Source: Marilutibacter chinensis (GTDB lineage: Bacteria > Pseudomonadota > Gammaproteobacteria > Xanthomonadales > Xanthomonadaceae). From it: a stretch of DNA of 64,000 nucleotides. Positions 15,873 to 24,946 of this stretch are shown in pieces (the first letter of the stretch is position 1; each line of letters begins with the position of its first letter). A program made the position numbers and the translations under genes. The notes under the pieces are model-generated. The model searched no databases and was not told the DNA's origin. It saw only the letters and a list, made by a program, of their open reading frames with translations. Location of the stretch: the NCBI RefSeq assembly GCF_021725675.1, contig NZ_JAKJPO010000001.1, positions 1 through 64,000 of the forward strand, written 5' to 3'.

Positions 15873-17036
15873 ATGAACCCCGAGACCAAGCTGCCGAAGG
15901 TCGGCACCACCATCTTCACCGTGATGTCCCAGCTCGCCGCCGAGCACGGCGCGGTCAACCTGGGGCAGGGGTTCCCCGACTTCGCGGTGCCCGAACGACT
16001 GGTCGAGGCGCTGGACAAGGCCATGCGCAACGGGCTCAACCAGTACGCGCCTTCGCACGGGCTGCCGGCGCTGCGCGAGGCGATCGCGGCCAAGGCCGGG
16101 CGCTGCTACGGCCACCGTCCCGACGCGGATGCCGAGATCACCGTGACCTCGGGTGCCAGCGAGGCGATCTTCGATGCGATCCATGCGGTGGTGCGGCCGG
16201 GCGACGAGGTGATCGTGCTCGATCCCTGCTACGACTGCTACGAGCCGGCGATCGAGCTGGCGGGCGGTATCGCGGTGCATGTACCGCTGGGTTCGGAGGG
16301 CGGCGATCCGGCGGACTTCGCGCCCGACTGGTCGCGGATCAGCGCGGCGATCACGCCGCGTACCCGGATGTTGATGATCAACACCCCGCACAATCCGTCC
16401 GGAGCGATGTTCGGCGTGGACGACATCGCGCAGCTGACCGCGCTGCTGCGCGATACCGGCATCGTCCTGCTGTCGGACGAGGTCTACGAGCACATCGTGT
16501 TCGATGGCGCGCGCCACGAGTCGGTGCTGCGCCATCGCGAGCTGCGCGAGCGCGCCTTCGTGATCTCCAGTTTCGGCAAGACCTATCACTGCACCGGCTG
16601 GAAGGTCGGCTACTGCATCGCGCCGCCGGCGCTGACCGCCGAGTTCCGCAAGGTCCATCAGTACAACACCTTCTGCACCTTCACTCCGGCGCAGGCGGCG
16701 TTCGCCGAGATGATCGGCGCGGAACCGGAGCACTACGAGCGACTGGGCGCGTTCTACCAGGCCAAGCGCGACCGCTTCCGCGAGCAGTTGCTGACGACGA
16801 GGCTCCAGCCGCTGCCGGTGCCGGGCGGCTATTTCCAGCTGGTCGACTATTCCGCCGTCAGCGATCTGGACGATGCAGCGTTCTGCCGCTGGCTGACCGC
16901 GGAGCACGGCGTCGCCGCGATCCCGCTGTCGCCGTTCTACGAGACCCCGCCGGCGGGCCAGCGCCTGGCGCGGCTGTGCTTCGCCAAGAACGAGGCGACG
17001 CTGGACGAGGCGATCGCCCGCCTGCGGGCGCTGTGA
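15873..17036 (+). CDS. Methionine aminotransferase (YbdL-type, PLP fold I)
   Basis: 387 residues, class I/II aminotransferase. The PLP lysine is in S-S-F-G-K-T-Y-H near residue 235; N-L-G-Q-G-F-P-D-F near residue 30 and N-T-P-H-N-P-S-G near residue 168 are also diagnostic. The closest match by motif is YbdL and kynurenine/glutamine-type transaminases, which regenerate methionine from its 2-oxo acid using glutamine. The product 2-oxoglutaramate is removed by an omega-amidase, which is the next gene, 10 bases downstream. This supports the assignment more than the sequence alone. MtnA at 58341 belongs to the same salvage pathway. Confidence 0.88.
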   Translation: MNPETKLPKVGTTIFTVMSQLAAEHGAVNLGQGFPDFAVPERLVEALDKAMRNGLNQYAPSHGLPALREAIAAKAGRCYGHRPDADAEITVTSGASEAIFDAIHAVVRPGDEVIVLDPCYDCYEPAIELAGGIAVHVPLGSEGGDPADFAPDWSRISAAITPRTRMLMINTPHNPSGAMFGVDDIAQLTALLRDTGIVLLSDEVYEHIVFDGARHESVLRHRELRERAFVISSFGKTYHCTGWKVGYCIAPPALTAEFRKVHQYNTFCTFTPAQAAFAEMIGAEPEHYERLGAFYQAKRDRFREQLLTTRLQPLPVPGGYFQLVDYSAVSDLDDAAFCRWLTAEHGVAAIPLSPFYETPPAGQRLARLCFAKNEATLDEAIARLRAL

Positions 17037-17046
17037 GGACCTGAGC

Positions 17047-17844
17047 ATGGAGAACCTGCGCATTTCCCTGGTCCAGGGCGACACCCGATGGCATGACCCC
17101 GAGGCCAACCGCGACTATTACGGCGGGCTCATCGCGCCGCTGCACGACATCACCGATCTGGTGCTGCTGCCGGAAACCTTCACCAGCGGCTTCTCCAACG
17201 ACGCGATAGACCGCGCCGAAGACATGGACGGGCCGACCGTCGCCTGGATGCGCGAACAGGCGGCGAAGATCGGCGCCGCGATCACCGGCAGCGTGCAGTT
17301 GCGGGTCGCCGGCAAGGTGTTCAACCGGATGCTGTTCGTGACCCCGGACGGCGGGATCAGCCACTACGACAAGCGCCACCTGTTCCGATACGCCAACGAA
17401 CACCAGCGCTACGCGGCCGGCCGCGAGCGGCTGACGGTGGAATGGAAGGGCTGGCGGATCTGTCCCCAGGTCTGCTACGACCTGCGTTTCCCGGTGTTCG
17501 CGCGCAACCGCTACGACGTCGAGCGCAAGGGCGGGCTCGACTACGACCTGCTGCTGTTCGTCGCCAACTGGCCCGCCGCGCGCGCCTACCCGTGGAAGAC
17601 GCTGCTGCGGGCGAGGGCGATCGAGAACCTGTGCTACGTCGCCGGCCTCAACCGGGTCGGTACCGACGGCAACGGCATCCACTACTCCGGCGACAGCGCG
17701 GTGATCGACTTCCTGGGCCATCCGGTCAGCGAATGCACCGACGAGGAGGTCGTGGTCACCACGACGCTGTTGGCCGGCGAGCTGGCCGCGCATCGCGAAC
17801 GCTTCCCGGCGATGCTGGACGGGGACGCCTTCGAGCTGCGATGA
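17047..17844 (+). CDS. Omega-amidase (YafV/Nit2-type, nitrilase superfamily)
   Basis: 265 residues. The nitrilase triad is visible: Glu in L-L-P-E-T-F near residue 42, Lys in Y-D-K-R-H-L-F near residue 111, and Cys in C-P-Q-V-C-Y-D-L-R-F near residue 142. It is expected to hydrolyse 2-oxoglutaramate (or 2-oxosuccinamate) to the oxoacid and ammonia, pulling the neighbouring glutamine-dependent transamination forward. It starts 10 bases after the aminotransferase and forms an operon with it. Confidence 0.9.
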   Translation: MENLRISLVQGDTRWHDPEANRDYYGGLIAPLHDITDLVLLPETFTSGFSNDAIDRAEDMDGPTVAWMREQAAKIGAAITGSVQLRVAGKVFNRMLFVTPDGGISHYDKRHLFRYANEHQRYAAGRERLTVEWKGWRICPQVCYDLRFPVFARNRYDVERKGGLDYDLLLFVANWPAARAYPWKTLLRARAIENLCYVAGLNRVGTDGNGIHYSGDSAVIDFLGHPVSECTDEEVVVTTTLLAGELAAHRERFPAMLDGDAFELR

Positions 17845-17928
17845 CGGCGGGGCGGTTCCTCACGCCTGCGGCCGAGTCTCGGAGCGGCCGTTGCCGGCCC
17901 TGCGGGCGCGCTCGGCTATGCTCGCCGG

Positions 17929-20235
17929 ATGGATGAACGTCCCTTGGACAAGCCCGGCCGTCGGGACCGACGCCGCCGCGCGCTGCGGTGGGTCGCGCTG
18001 GTGCTCGCCGGGTCCTGGCTGGGCTATCTGCTGCTGGGCAACCTGTTTCTCAACACGGCGCTGGGCCCGTGGGCGATCAACCGCAAGCCCGAGCGCTTCC
18101 AGATGCACTGGGAGAGGGGGCTGACCGCCTGGCCGGGGCAGGTCGCCTTGTGGAATCCGCAGGTCCAGGGCCATACCGGCTCCGTCCTGTGGAACGTGCG
18201 GGGGGACAAGGCGAGCGGCCGGATCGCGCTGCTGCCCCTGCTGCGCAGGGAGCTGCGCTTCCCCTCGATCGAGGTCGAGGGCGTGACGGCGATGCTCGAT
18301 CGTGGCGACCGGCGCCTGGCGCCGGCCCGGCCCGGCGGCTGGAGCCTGCGCTTCGACCGCATCGCCAGCGACAGCGTGCGCGGCGGTCGTTTCGGGGAGC
18401 TGGGGCTGGAGGGCGAAGGGTGGGCCGAGCTCGGGCTGTTCAAACAGCTGCGGGGCGGTCCGCTCGAGGTGACGCCTTCGCGGCTGCGTTTCGAGCGCGC
18501 CCGCGTCACGCTCGACAGCGCCTCCGTGCTCGACGAGGCTGTGCTCGACGCGCGTTTAGCGATGGACCGGCATACCGGCGCCCAGACCAGCGGCCTCCAC
18601 AAACTGCTCAGGACGGAGGCCGGGCTGTCCATCGAAGGCCGGACCAGCGCCCTGGAGGTGCAACGGACCGATCCGCGTCGGCTGACGCTGCAGCCGGTGC
18701 CCGCACGGGGACGGGGGCGGGTGGCCGGGCGGATCGGCTGGAATCGCGGGGTCCTGACGCCGGGAAGCCGGCTGGACTGGACCGCGCCCGTCTCGATGGC
18801 ATCGCGGGACGGACGGGCCACGCTGGAGGTCGGGCTCGAGGTGGACCGTGACATCCACCTGCGCGTGCGGCTGCCGGAGCAGGTCGACGACAGCGGCGAC
18901 GCGCTCGCGATCGACGCGCAACTGCAGGTCGAGGGCGCCGAAGTGCCGCTGGAGAAGCCGCGGAGCCTGCTGCCGCGTACTTCGGGGCATCTGGTCGGCA
19001 GTTGGCAGTTCGCGTCGCTGGGCTGGCTCGGCACGTTCTTCGCCGACGTGCCCTGGCTGACGCTGGATGGTGCCGGGCGGGTCGACGCCGACCTCCGCCT
19101 CGTCGCCGGCGAACCCGCGGCGGGCAGCCGCATCGAGGTGCCCGGTGTCGACGTCACCGCCGACGTGATGGGCAATCGCGTGCAGGGACGCGCCCGCGCG
19201 CTGGGTTCGCTTCAGGGCGGAGTCGACGGGGAGCCGGGCGGGCTGCGCCCGCGACTCGAGCTGCAGCTGGACCGATTCTCGATCACCGCCGACCATGGCC
19301 GCGGTGCCCGCTATGTCGAAGGCCGCGATCTCAGCCTGCAGGTGCAGGCCACCGAGCCGTTGCCCCGCACGTTGCTGGCCATGCCCGGTTCGCCCGTCAC
19401 CTCCGTGGCCGCGAGTGCGGCGCCCCCCCCTGGGGCGGCACTCGCGCGTGCAGGGCGGGCGCTGGCGGCGCGGCTGCGTTTCGACGACGCATCGGTGCCG
19501 GATCTGCGCGCCTACAACCGCTATCTGCCGCGCTCGCACCTCCGCTTCGATGGCGGCAGCGGGCGGCTCAGCGGCGATCTCACCGTCGATGGCGCCGGCG
19601 CGGTCGGGCAGGGCTGGCTGCGGGTCCGGGGCCGCGACACCCGCCTGCATGCGGCCGGGCTGGCGCTGCGCGGCAACGTCGATATCCACACCCGGCTGCG
19701 TCGCGCCGGCATCGAGGATGGACGCTTCAACATCGATGGTTCTCAGGTCCGGCTCGACGGCATCAGCCTGGTCGAGCCGGACGGCCGGACCCGGCGCGGC
19801 TGGTGGGCGCGGGTCGATCTGGTCCGCGCGCGGCTGGACTGGGATGCGGCCACGGACCGGAAGGACGCTGCCGACGTCGATGTCGAGGGCCGCGCCCGGA
19901 TCACGATGAAGGACGTCGGCTTCCTGCTCGCGTTGTACTCGCAGCGGCGCGAATACCCCAGGTGGATCGAACGTCTGATCGATGCCGGACAGGCGCGGGT
20001 GACCGGCGACGTACGCTGGCGCGACGACGTGCTCGTGCTCGACGACCTGGTCGCGAACAACGACCGCTTCGACGTGAATGCGCGGCTGCGCCTGCAGGGC
20101 CGGAAGCGTCGCGGCAATCTCTACGCGCGCTGGGGCGTGCTGAGCATGGCGGTCGACGTCGACGGCGCGCGTCGTGACTTCCACCTGCTGCGTGCGCGGC
20201 AGTGGTACGACGCGCAGCCGTCCTACATCCGCTGA
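17929..20235 (+). CDS. AsmA-like envelope protein, single N-terminal anchor
   Basis: 768 residues. A basic N-terminus (R-R-D-R-R-R-R) leads into one membrane span at about residues 22-42. The rest is long, beta-rich and repetitive, with repeated G-x-G-x-L-D/R and V-x-G-x-V segments, as in AsmA/TamB-like proteins that bridge the periplasm and move lipids. No exact family is recognised, so this is a structural resemblance only. The ATG at 17929 is 84 bases after the omega-amidase stop; the two may be cotranscribed. Confidence 0.55.
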   Translation: MDERPLDKPGRRDRRRRALRWVALVLAGSWLGYLLLGNLFLNTALGPWAINRKPERFQMHWERGLTAWPGQVALWNPQVQGHTGSVLWNVRGDKASGRIALLPLLRRELRFPSIEVEGVTAMLDRGDRRLAPARPGGWSLRFDRIASDSVRGGRFGELGLEGEGWAELGLFKQLRGGPLEVTPSRLRFERARVTLDSASVLDEAVLDARLAMDRHTGAQTSGLHKLLRTEAGLSIEGRTSALEVQRTDPRRLTLQPVPARGRGRVAGRIGWNRGVLTPGSRLDWTAPVSMASRDGRATLEVGLEVDRDIHLRVRLPEQVDDSGDALAIDAQLQVEGAEVPLEKPRSLLPRTSGHLVGSWQFASLGWLGTFFADVPWLTLDGAGRVDADLRLVAGEPAAGSRIEVPGVDVTADVMGNRVQGRARALGSLQGGVDGEPGGLRPRLELQLDRFSITADHGRGARYVEGRDLSLQVQATEPLPRTLLAMPGSPVTSVAASAAPPPGAALARAGRALAARLRFDDASVPDLRAYNRYLPRSHLRFDGGSGRLSGDLTVDGAGAVGQGWLRVRGRDTRLHAAGLALRGNVDIHTRLRRAGIEDGRFNIDGSQVRLDGISLVEPDGRTRRGWWARVDLVRARLDWDAATDRKDAADVDVEGRARITMKDVGFLLALYSQRREYPRWIERLIDAGQARVTGDVRWRDDVLVLDDLVANNDRFDVNARLRLQGRKRRGNLYARWGVLSMAVDVDGARRDFHLLRARQWYDAQPSYIR

Positions 20236-20361
20236 CACCCATCCGCCGGCCTGTGGCCGCATCCGCTGAATCCATGCGGCGCCGCGTCTTGCCGCGGTTT
20301 TTACGCCTCCTGCGCTTTACTGAACCCGCAGGTGGGCATTCACGCCGCGCCTGCCGGCATC

Positions 20362-21873
20362 ATGAACGGGTACGTACGCGCACTGCTGTTGGCGCTGGGG
20401 CTGCTGGCCCTGGGGTCGTCGCTGGCGCCGGCGATGTCGGCGCGACAGGCGAGTGCGGACGATGATCTCGACGATGCGGTGGCCGCGAATGGCCGCGGCG
20501 AGGTGCTGTTGCTCGACATCAAGGGTGGAATCGGTCCGGCGACCCGCGATTACCTGAGGAGAGGACTGGCCCGCGCGGGCGAGGAGTCCGCCGCGGCAGT
20601 GGTGCTGCGCATCGACACTCCAGGTGGACTCGACGCGGCGACCCGCGACATCAACCAGGCGATCCTCGCTTCCGACGTGCCGGTGATCGGCTGGGTCGCA
20701 CCCGAGGGCGCGCGCGCCGCCAGCGCGGGCACCTACATCCTGTATGCCTGCCACCTGGCCGCGATGGCGCCGGCGACCTCGCTGGGCGCGGCGACGCCGG
20801 TGTCGATCGGCGGCTCCGGTCCCGCCATCGCGCCGGATCGCGGGACAAAACCGCAGGAAGGCGACAGGGTGGCCGGCGACAAGGACCCCGACGAAGAAGC
20901 GACAAAGCAGGAGCGCGAACCCGCCGGCGGGGACGCGATGGGCCACAAGGCCGTCAACGACGCGGTGGCCTACCTGCGCAGCCTGGCCGAGCTGCGCGGC
21001 CGCGACGTCGCCTTTGCCGAGGCGGCGGTACGCGAGGCCGCGACGCTTTCCGCCGGCCAGGCGCACAAGCGCCAGGTGATCGAGATCATCGCCGCCGATC
21101 TGCCACAGCTTCTGGCACAGGCCGACGGCCGCAGCGTACGTCTGCGGGACGGCGAAATGACGCTGGCGACGCGCGGCCGGCCGGTCACCACGGTCGAGCC
21201 GGACTGGCGTTTCAGGTTCCTGTCGGTGCTGACCGAGCCCAGCGTCGCCTATCTTCTGCTTCTGATCGGCTTGTACGGGCTGATCTTCGAGGGCTACAGC
21301 CCGGGTGCGGTCGTGCCCGGCGTGGTCGGTGCGATCTGCCTGCTGCTGGCGCTGTACGCGTTGCAGGTGCTGCCGGTGAACTACGCCGGCGTCGCCCTGA
21401 TCGCGCTGGGCGTGGTGCTGATCGCGGTCGAGTTCGCGATGCCCAGCTTCGGTGCGCTGGGCATCGGCGGGGTGGTCGCGCTGGTCGCCGGTTCGCTGAT
21501 CATGTTCGACACCGAGGTGCCCGGATTCGGCGTGCCGGGGCAATTGATCCTCGGCATCGGTGCAGCCAGCGCGCTGGCGTTCATGGGCGTGATCTGGCTC
21601 GCCGCGCGTGCGCGCAGGCAGCCGGTGACCACCGGCGTGGAGGAGCTGCTCGGCGCCCCGGCGGTGGCGCTGGTCGATTTCGATGCAGGCGGCCGCGGCA
21701 CGGTACGCATCCACGGCGAGGTCTGGCAGGCCCGTGCCGGCGCGCCGGTCGGCCGTGGCGACGCAGTGCGGGTGCTCGCCATCGACGGACTGATCCTGCA
21801 GGTGGCGCCGAAGGACCGGTCGCCGGACATGACGTCATCACGACACGCCGCCACATCCGGAGGTGAACGATGA
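20362..21873 (+). CDS. NfeD-family membrane serine protease (ClpP-like)
   Basis: 503 residues from the ATG at 20362, which opens a signal peptide; a GTG at 20332 is an alternative. After the signal comes a ClpP-like protease domain with I-D-T-P-G-G and the catalytic Ser in A-A-S-A-G-T-Y near residue 118. Four to five membrane spans follow (about residues 290-420), then a C-terminal NfeD OB-fold. A Lys/Glu/Asp-rich insert sits at about residues 165-195. Such proteins cleave membrane partners, notably slipins. The next gene is a slipin and overlaps this stop (A-T-G-A), so the pair is translationally coupled. Confidence 0.88.
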   Translation: MNGYVRALLLALGLLALGSSLAPAMSARQASADDDLDDAVAANGRGEVLLLDIKGGIGPATRDYLRRGLARAGEESAAAVVLRIDTPGGLDAATRDINQAILASDVPVIGWVAPEGARAASAGTYILYACHLAAMAPATSLGAATPVSIGGSGPAIAPDRGTKPQEGDRVAGDKDPDEEATKQEREPAGGDAMGHKAVNDAVAYLRSLAELRGRDVAFAEAAVREAATLSAGQAHKRQVIEIIAADLPQLLAQADGRSVRLRDGEMTLATRGRPVTTVEPDWRFRFLSVLTEPSVAYLLLLIGLYGLIFEGYSPGAVVPGVVGAICLLLALYALQVLPVNYAGVALIALGVVLIAVEFAMPSFGALGIGGVVALVAGSLIMFDTEVPGFGVPGQLILGIGAASALAFMGVIWLAARARRQPVTTGVEELLGAPAVALVDFDAGGRGTVRIHGEVWQARAGAPVGRGDAVRVLAIDGLILQVAPKDRSPDMTSSRHAATSGGER

Positions 21874-22634
21874 ACCTGGTCTTCTATTTTCCGCTGCTGC
21901 TGATCGTCGCGGCGCTGCTGGCCAGCGCGATCAAGGTCCTGCGCGAGTACGAGCGCGGCGTGGTGTTCCAGCTCGGACGCTTCTGGAAGGTCAAGGGACC
22001 GGGCCTGATCATCCTGGTCCCGGTCATCCAGCAGATGGTCCGGGTCGATCTGCGCACGATCGTGATGGATGTGCCTTCGCAGGACCTGATCTCGCGCGAC
22101 AACGTGTCGGTGCAGGTGAACGCGGTGGTCTACTTCCGCGTCGTCGACCCGCAGAAGGCGATCATCAACGTGGAGCACTTCTACGAGGCGATCAGCCAGC
22201 TCGCGCAGACGACGCTGCGCTCGGTGCTCGGCCAGCACGACCTCGACGAAATGCTGGCCGAGCGCGAGAAGCTCAACGACGACATCCGCGCGATCCTCGA
22301 CGCGCAGACCGACGCCTGGGGCGTCAAGGTCGCCAACGTGGAGATCAAGCACGTCGACATCAACGAGACGATGGTGCGTGCGATCGCCCGCCAGGCGGAG
22401 GCCGAGCGTCAGCGGCGGGCCAAGGTGATCCATGCCGAAGGCGAGCAGCAGGCGGCGGAAAAGCTGGTCGAGGCGGCACGGATCCTTGCGGCCGACCCGC
22501 GCGCGATCCAGTTGCGCTACCTGCAGACCCTGACCGAGATCGCTGGCGAGAAGAGTTCGACGATCGTGTTCCCGCTGCCGGTCGGCGTCGCCGAGGCGTT
22601 GTCGCGCCGGCTCGGCAACGACGATGGCGACTGA
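21870..22634 (+). CDS. Slipin/stomatin-like SPFH protein
   Basis: 254 residues: an N-terminal membrane hairpin (residues about 1-22), then the SPFH/band 7 domain starting [11 protein letters not shown], and a helical tail with Ala/Glu-rich coiled-coil ([12 protein letters not shown]) and a hydrophobic end. It forms oligomeric membrane microdomains. It is encoded with, and probably processed by, the NfeD protease just upstream. Confidence 0.92.
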   Translation: MNLVFYFPLLLIVAALLASAIKVLREYERGVVFQLGRFWKVKGPGLIILVPVIQQMVRVDLRTIVMDVPSQDLISRDNVSVQVNAVVYFRVVDPQKAIINVEHFYEAISQLAQTTLRSVLGQHDLDEMLAEREKLNDDIRAILDAQTDAWGVKVANVEIKHVDINETMVRAIARQAEAERQRRAKVIHAEGEQQAAEKLVEAARILAADPRAIQLRYLQTLTEIAGEKSSTIVFPLPVGVAEALSRRLGNDDGD

Positions 22635-22791
22635 CTGAACGCAAGCGGTTCGCGCCGACGTGCGGCGGTCCGCTCTCGGGCGACGAACCTAGACTGGAGA
22701 CGACCGGCGCAGGCGCGTCCGGTCGTGCAGTCGCCGGTACGATTCCGGCCGCATCCCCCGACCGCGGCCGGCTCCGAAGAGGTGAAAGCTC

Positions 22792-23256
22792 ATGACTACG
22801 CAACGTTTGCAGGACTATCTGAGAGAACAGCAGGTGGATTTCGAAACCGTGACCCATCCGCATGCGTTCACCGCCGCGCAGACCGCGGCCAGCGCACACA
22901 TCGACGGCCACGCGATGGCCAAGACGGTGATGGTCAGGCTCGACGGCAAGCTGGCGATGGCGGTGCTGCCGTCCAACGAATGGCTCGACATCGAGCAGCT
23001 GCGCAAGGCCGCGGGTGCCGGCGAGGCGCGGCTGGCGAGCGAGAGCGAGTTCCGCGACCGTTTCCCCGAGTGCGAGGTCGGTGCGATGCCGCCATTCGGC
23101 AACCTGTACGGGATGGAGGTCTATGTCGCCGACTCCCTCTCCGATGACGAGCGCATCGCATTCAACGCCGGCAACCACCGTGAGCTGATGTGGATGCGCT
23201 GGCGGGACTTCGAGCGGCTCGTGCATCCGCACATGGCCTCGCTGACGCGGCACTGA
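22792..23256 (+). CDS. YbaK/ProX-domain aminoacyl-tRNA deacylase-like protein
   Basis: 154 residues of a single YbaK domain, with H-A-M-A-K-T-V near residue 40 (the Lys position used in deacylation) and an F-G-N-L-Y-G-M-E core near residue 105. The family hydrolyses mischarged tRNAs such as Cys-tRNA(Pro); the exact substrate is unknown. The start at 22792 follows a purine-rich AGAGG at 22779-22783. It is monocistronic, with a hairpin downstream. Confidence 0.85.
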   Translation: MTTQRLQDYLREQQVDFETVTHPHAFTAAQTAASAHIDGHAMAKTVMVRLDGKLAMAVLPSNEWLDIEQLRKAAGAGEARLASESEFRDRFPECEVGAMPPFGNLYGMEVYVADSLSDDERIAFNAGNHRELMWMRWRDFERLVHPHMASLTRH

Positions 23257-23312
23257 AGTGCCGCTTCCGGCCTGTCGGCGACCGCCGCAACGGCGTTGCG
23301 GACGGCGATGTC

Positions 23313-23347
23313 CTCCGCAACCGCGCCGAAATCGCGGTTGCGCGGAG
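23313..23347. repeat. Inverted repeat downstream of the YbaK gene
   Basis: CTCCGCAACCGCG and CGCGGTTGCGCGGAG are inverted around a seven-base loop, with one unpaired base. There is no T-run, so it would be a REP-like hairpin that stabilises or attenuates transcripts rather than an intrinsic terminator. Confidence 0.55.
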
Positions 23348-23550
23348 CGCATGCCCGCGTGCGCATAGAACGCGCGCCACTGTGTTTGCTGCGTACCCGG
23401 TCACGCTTTCGGGCATGGAACGGATGCGCGGTTCCCTCGTTCATCCGGCGCAAATTCGCGGTGTCCTAGCTTCGCTTTCGGCGCATCCCCCGCACGGCAT
23501 GCCCCCGCATGCCGCGACGCCGCATCCGAACATGTAAGGAGAACCAGAAC

Positions 23551-24126
23551 ATGACCATGCCCCTGTCCCGAAAGGCCGTGCTGGCCGTCGCGCTGGCCGG
23601 CGCCACGCTCGCCGGCTGCAGCCACTACGTGAAGCGCGACGAATTCGACGCCACCATTGCCGATCTACGCGCTGCCGATGCCCGCCTGGAGTCGCAGATC
23701 CAGGCGCTGTCCGACAAGCACGACGCCCTGGTCACGCGGATGGCCGGCCGGACCCGTGTCGACACCGCCGCGTACTTCGCCACCAACGAGGCGGTGCTGA
23801 GCGAGGAGGCCAAGCCGTTGCTCGACGACTTCGCCAACGCGGTCCGCAGCAGCCACAGCAGCGCGGTGGTGACGGTCGAAGGTTTCGCCGACCCGTCCGG
23901 ATCGGCGGCCTACAACAAGCGCCTGGGCCAGCGCCGCGCCGACGCCGCCCGCGACTACCTGGTCAACAGCGCGGGGCTGCCTGCGGCCCAGGTGCGTGCG
24001 GTCAGCTACGGTGAGGACGAGAACCGCCAGGTGCGCCCGGGAGCGACCGGCGAGGCCGGACGCGACAATCGTCGCATCGCCCTGGTCGTCGACTACGCAG
24101 GACCGCAGACCGCGAGCACGATGTAA
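23551..24126 (+). CDS. OmpA-family outer-membrane lipoprotein
   Basis: 191 residues. The ATG at 23551 has AAGGAG at 23536-23541. A lipobox L-A-G-A-T-L-A-G-C ends the signal peptide near residue 23. A short coiled coil follows, then an OmpA C-terminal peptidoglycan-binding domain (residues about 75-190) with A-Y-F-A-T-N-E-A-V-L, the E-G-F-A-D-P-S-G segment, and R-R-A-D-A-A-R-D-Y-L. It resembles Pal-type proteins that tether the outer membrane to peptidoglycan but is not in a tol cluster. A terminator follows. Confidence 0.88.
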   Translation: MTMPLSRKAVLAVALAGATLAGCSHYVKRDEFDATIADLRAADARLESQIQALSDKHDALVTRMAGRTRVDTAAYFATNEAVLSEEAKPLLDDFANAVRSSHSSAVVTVEGFADPSGSAAYNKRLGQRRADAARDYLVNSAGLPAAQVRAVSYGEDENRQVRPGATGEAGRDNRRIALVVDYAGPQTASTM

Positions 24127-24161
24127 GCGCGGAAGATCGCAAGGGCAGGGATGCATCGCGA

Positions 24162-24187
24162 GGGGCGCCGTCGGCGCCCTTCGCTAT
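24162..24187 (+). terminator. Probable intrinsic terminator after the OmpA-family gene
   Basis: GGGCGCC-GTC-GGCGCCC forms a seven-pair stem followed by TTCGCTATTT. The T-tract is interrupted, so efficiency is uncertain. Confidence 0.6.
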
Positions 24188-24358
24188 TTGCCGTCCCCGG
24201 GCGGCCTTCGCCGTATCCGCGCATTGGCCTGGCCTCGAACCGTCCGCATCGGCCTGGCGCCCTCACGAGCCCGTCACGCGAGGCAGGCCGGAACGCCGGC
24301 ACCGATCCGAACGATGACGGGTGATTCGACGGCGGCCGCTGTCGAGATGATTCGATAT

Positions 24359-24946
24359 TCACTGCCCGCATCGGCCACCCCATGACGGGGGACGGCCATC
24401 GGGGACGAAACCCATTCTGCCGTAGCTCCAGATGTGGCGCCGGCCATCCTTGATCATCCACGCATGGGGTTGACGGTATCGTTCGTCCGCCTCGCGGATC
24501 GATTCCCATATCGGGCGTGCCTGGTGGCAGTCGACCTGTGCCCGCAGCAGCGCGTGGCGCATTGCGGCGACGCGGACCAGTTCGCACGACAGCAGCGGCG
24601 CCCATACCAGCAGGATCGGAAGCAGCAGGCCCCGTCCGATCGGCGATGTCAGCGCCGGATGGTGCCGGCAACGCCACGTGCCGGCGAGCATCGCCAGCCA
24701 CAGGGCCATGGCAGGCAAGCCAAGGCGCCAGTACTCCGTGACCGCGACCGCCAACGAGAATGCGGCGTACGGCGGCATGAAGGCGTAGAGCAGTGCGATC
24801 AGTGGACCGAAGCCGATCGCCACGTTCACCGACATCCAGGCATGCAGCGCGAACAGCAGTCCCAGCGTGCCCAGGCATCCGGGCCGGCCGGCGGAGCCTT
24901 CCGCGCCGGATGTCGCTGTCTGCGCGTTGCCGCCGGCCCGGCTCAT
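24359..24946 (-). CDS. Uncharacterised multi-span membrane protein
   Basis: 195 residues when started at the ATG at 24946, which overlaps the stop of the upstream FAD oxidoreductase (A-T-G-A). Three to four hydrophobic spans occupy residues about 20-125; the last 70 residues are soluble and polar, with W-E-S-I-R-E-A and a C-terminal W-G-G-R-C-G-Q. No family is recognised. The overlap suggests it is co-translated with, and perhaps functionally linked to, the oxidoreductase. Confidence 0.55.
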   Translation of the reverse strand: MSRAGGNAQTATSGAEGSAGRPGCLGTLGLLFALHAWMSVNVAIGFGPLIALLYAFMPPYAAFSLAVAVTEYWRLGLPAMALWLAMLAGTWRCRHHPALTSPIGRGLLLPILLVWAPLLSCELVRVAAMRHALLRAQVDCHQARPIWESIREADERYRQPHAWMIKDGRRHIWSYGRMGFVPDGRPPSWGGRCGQ

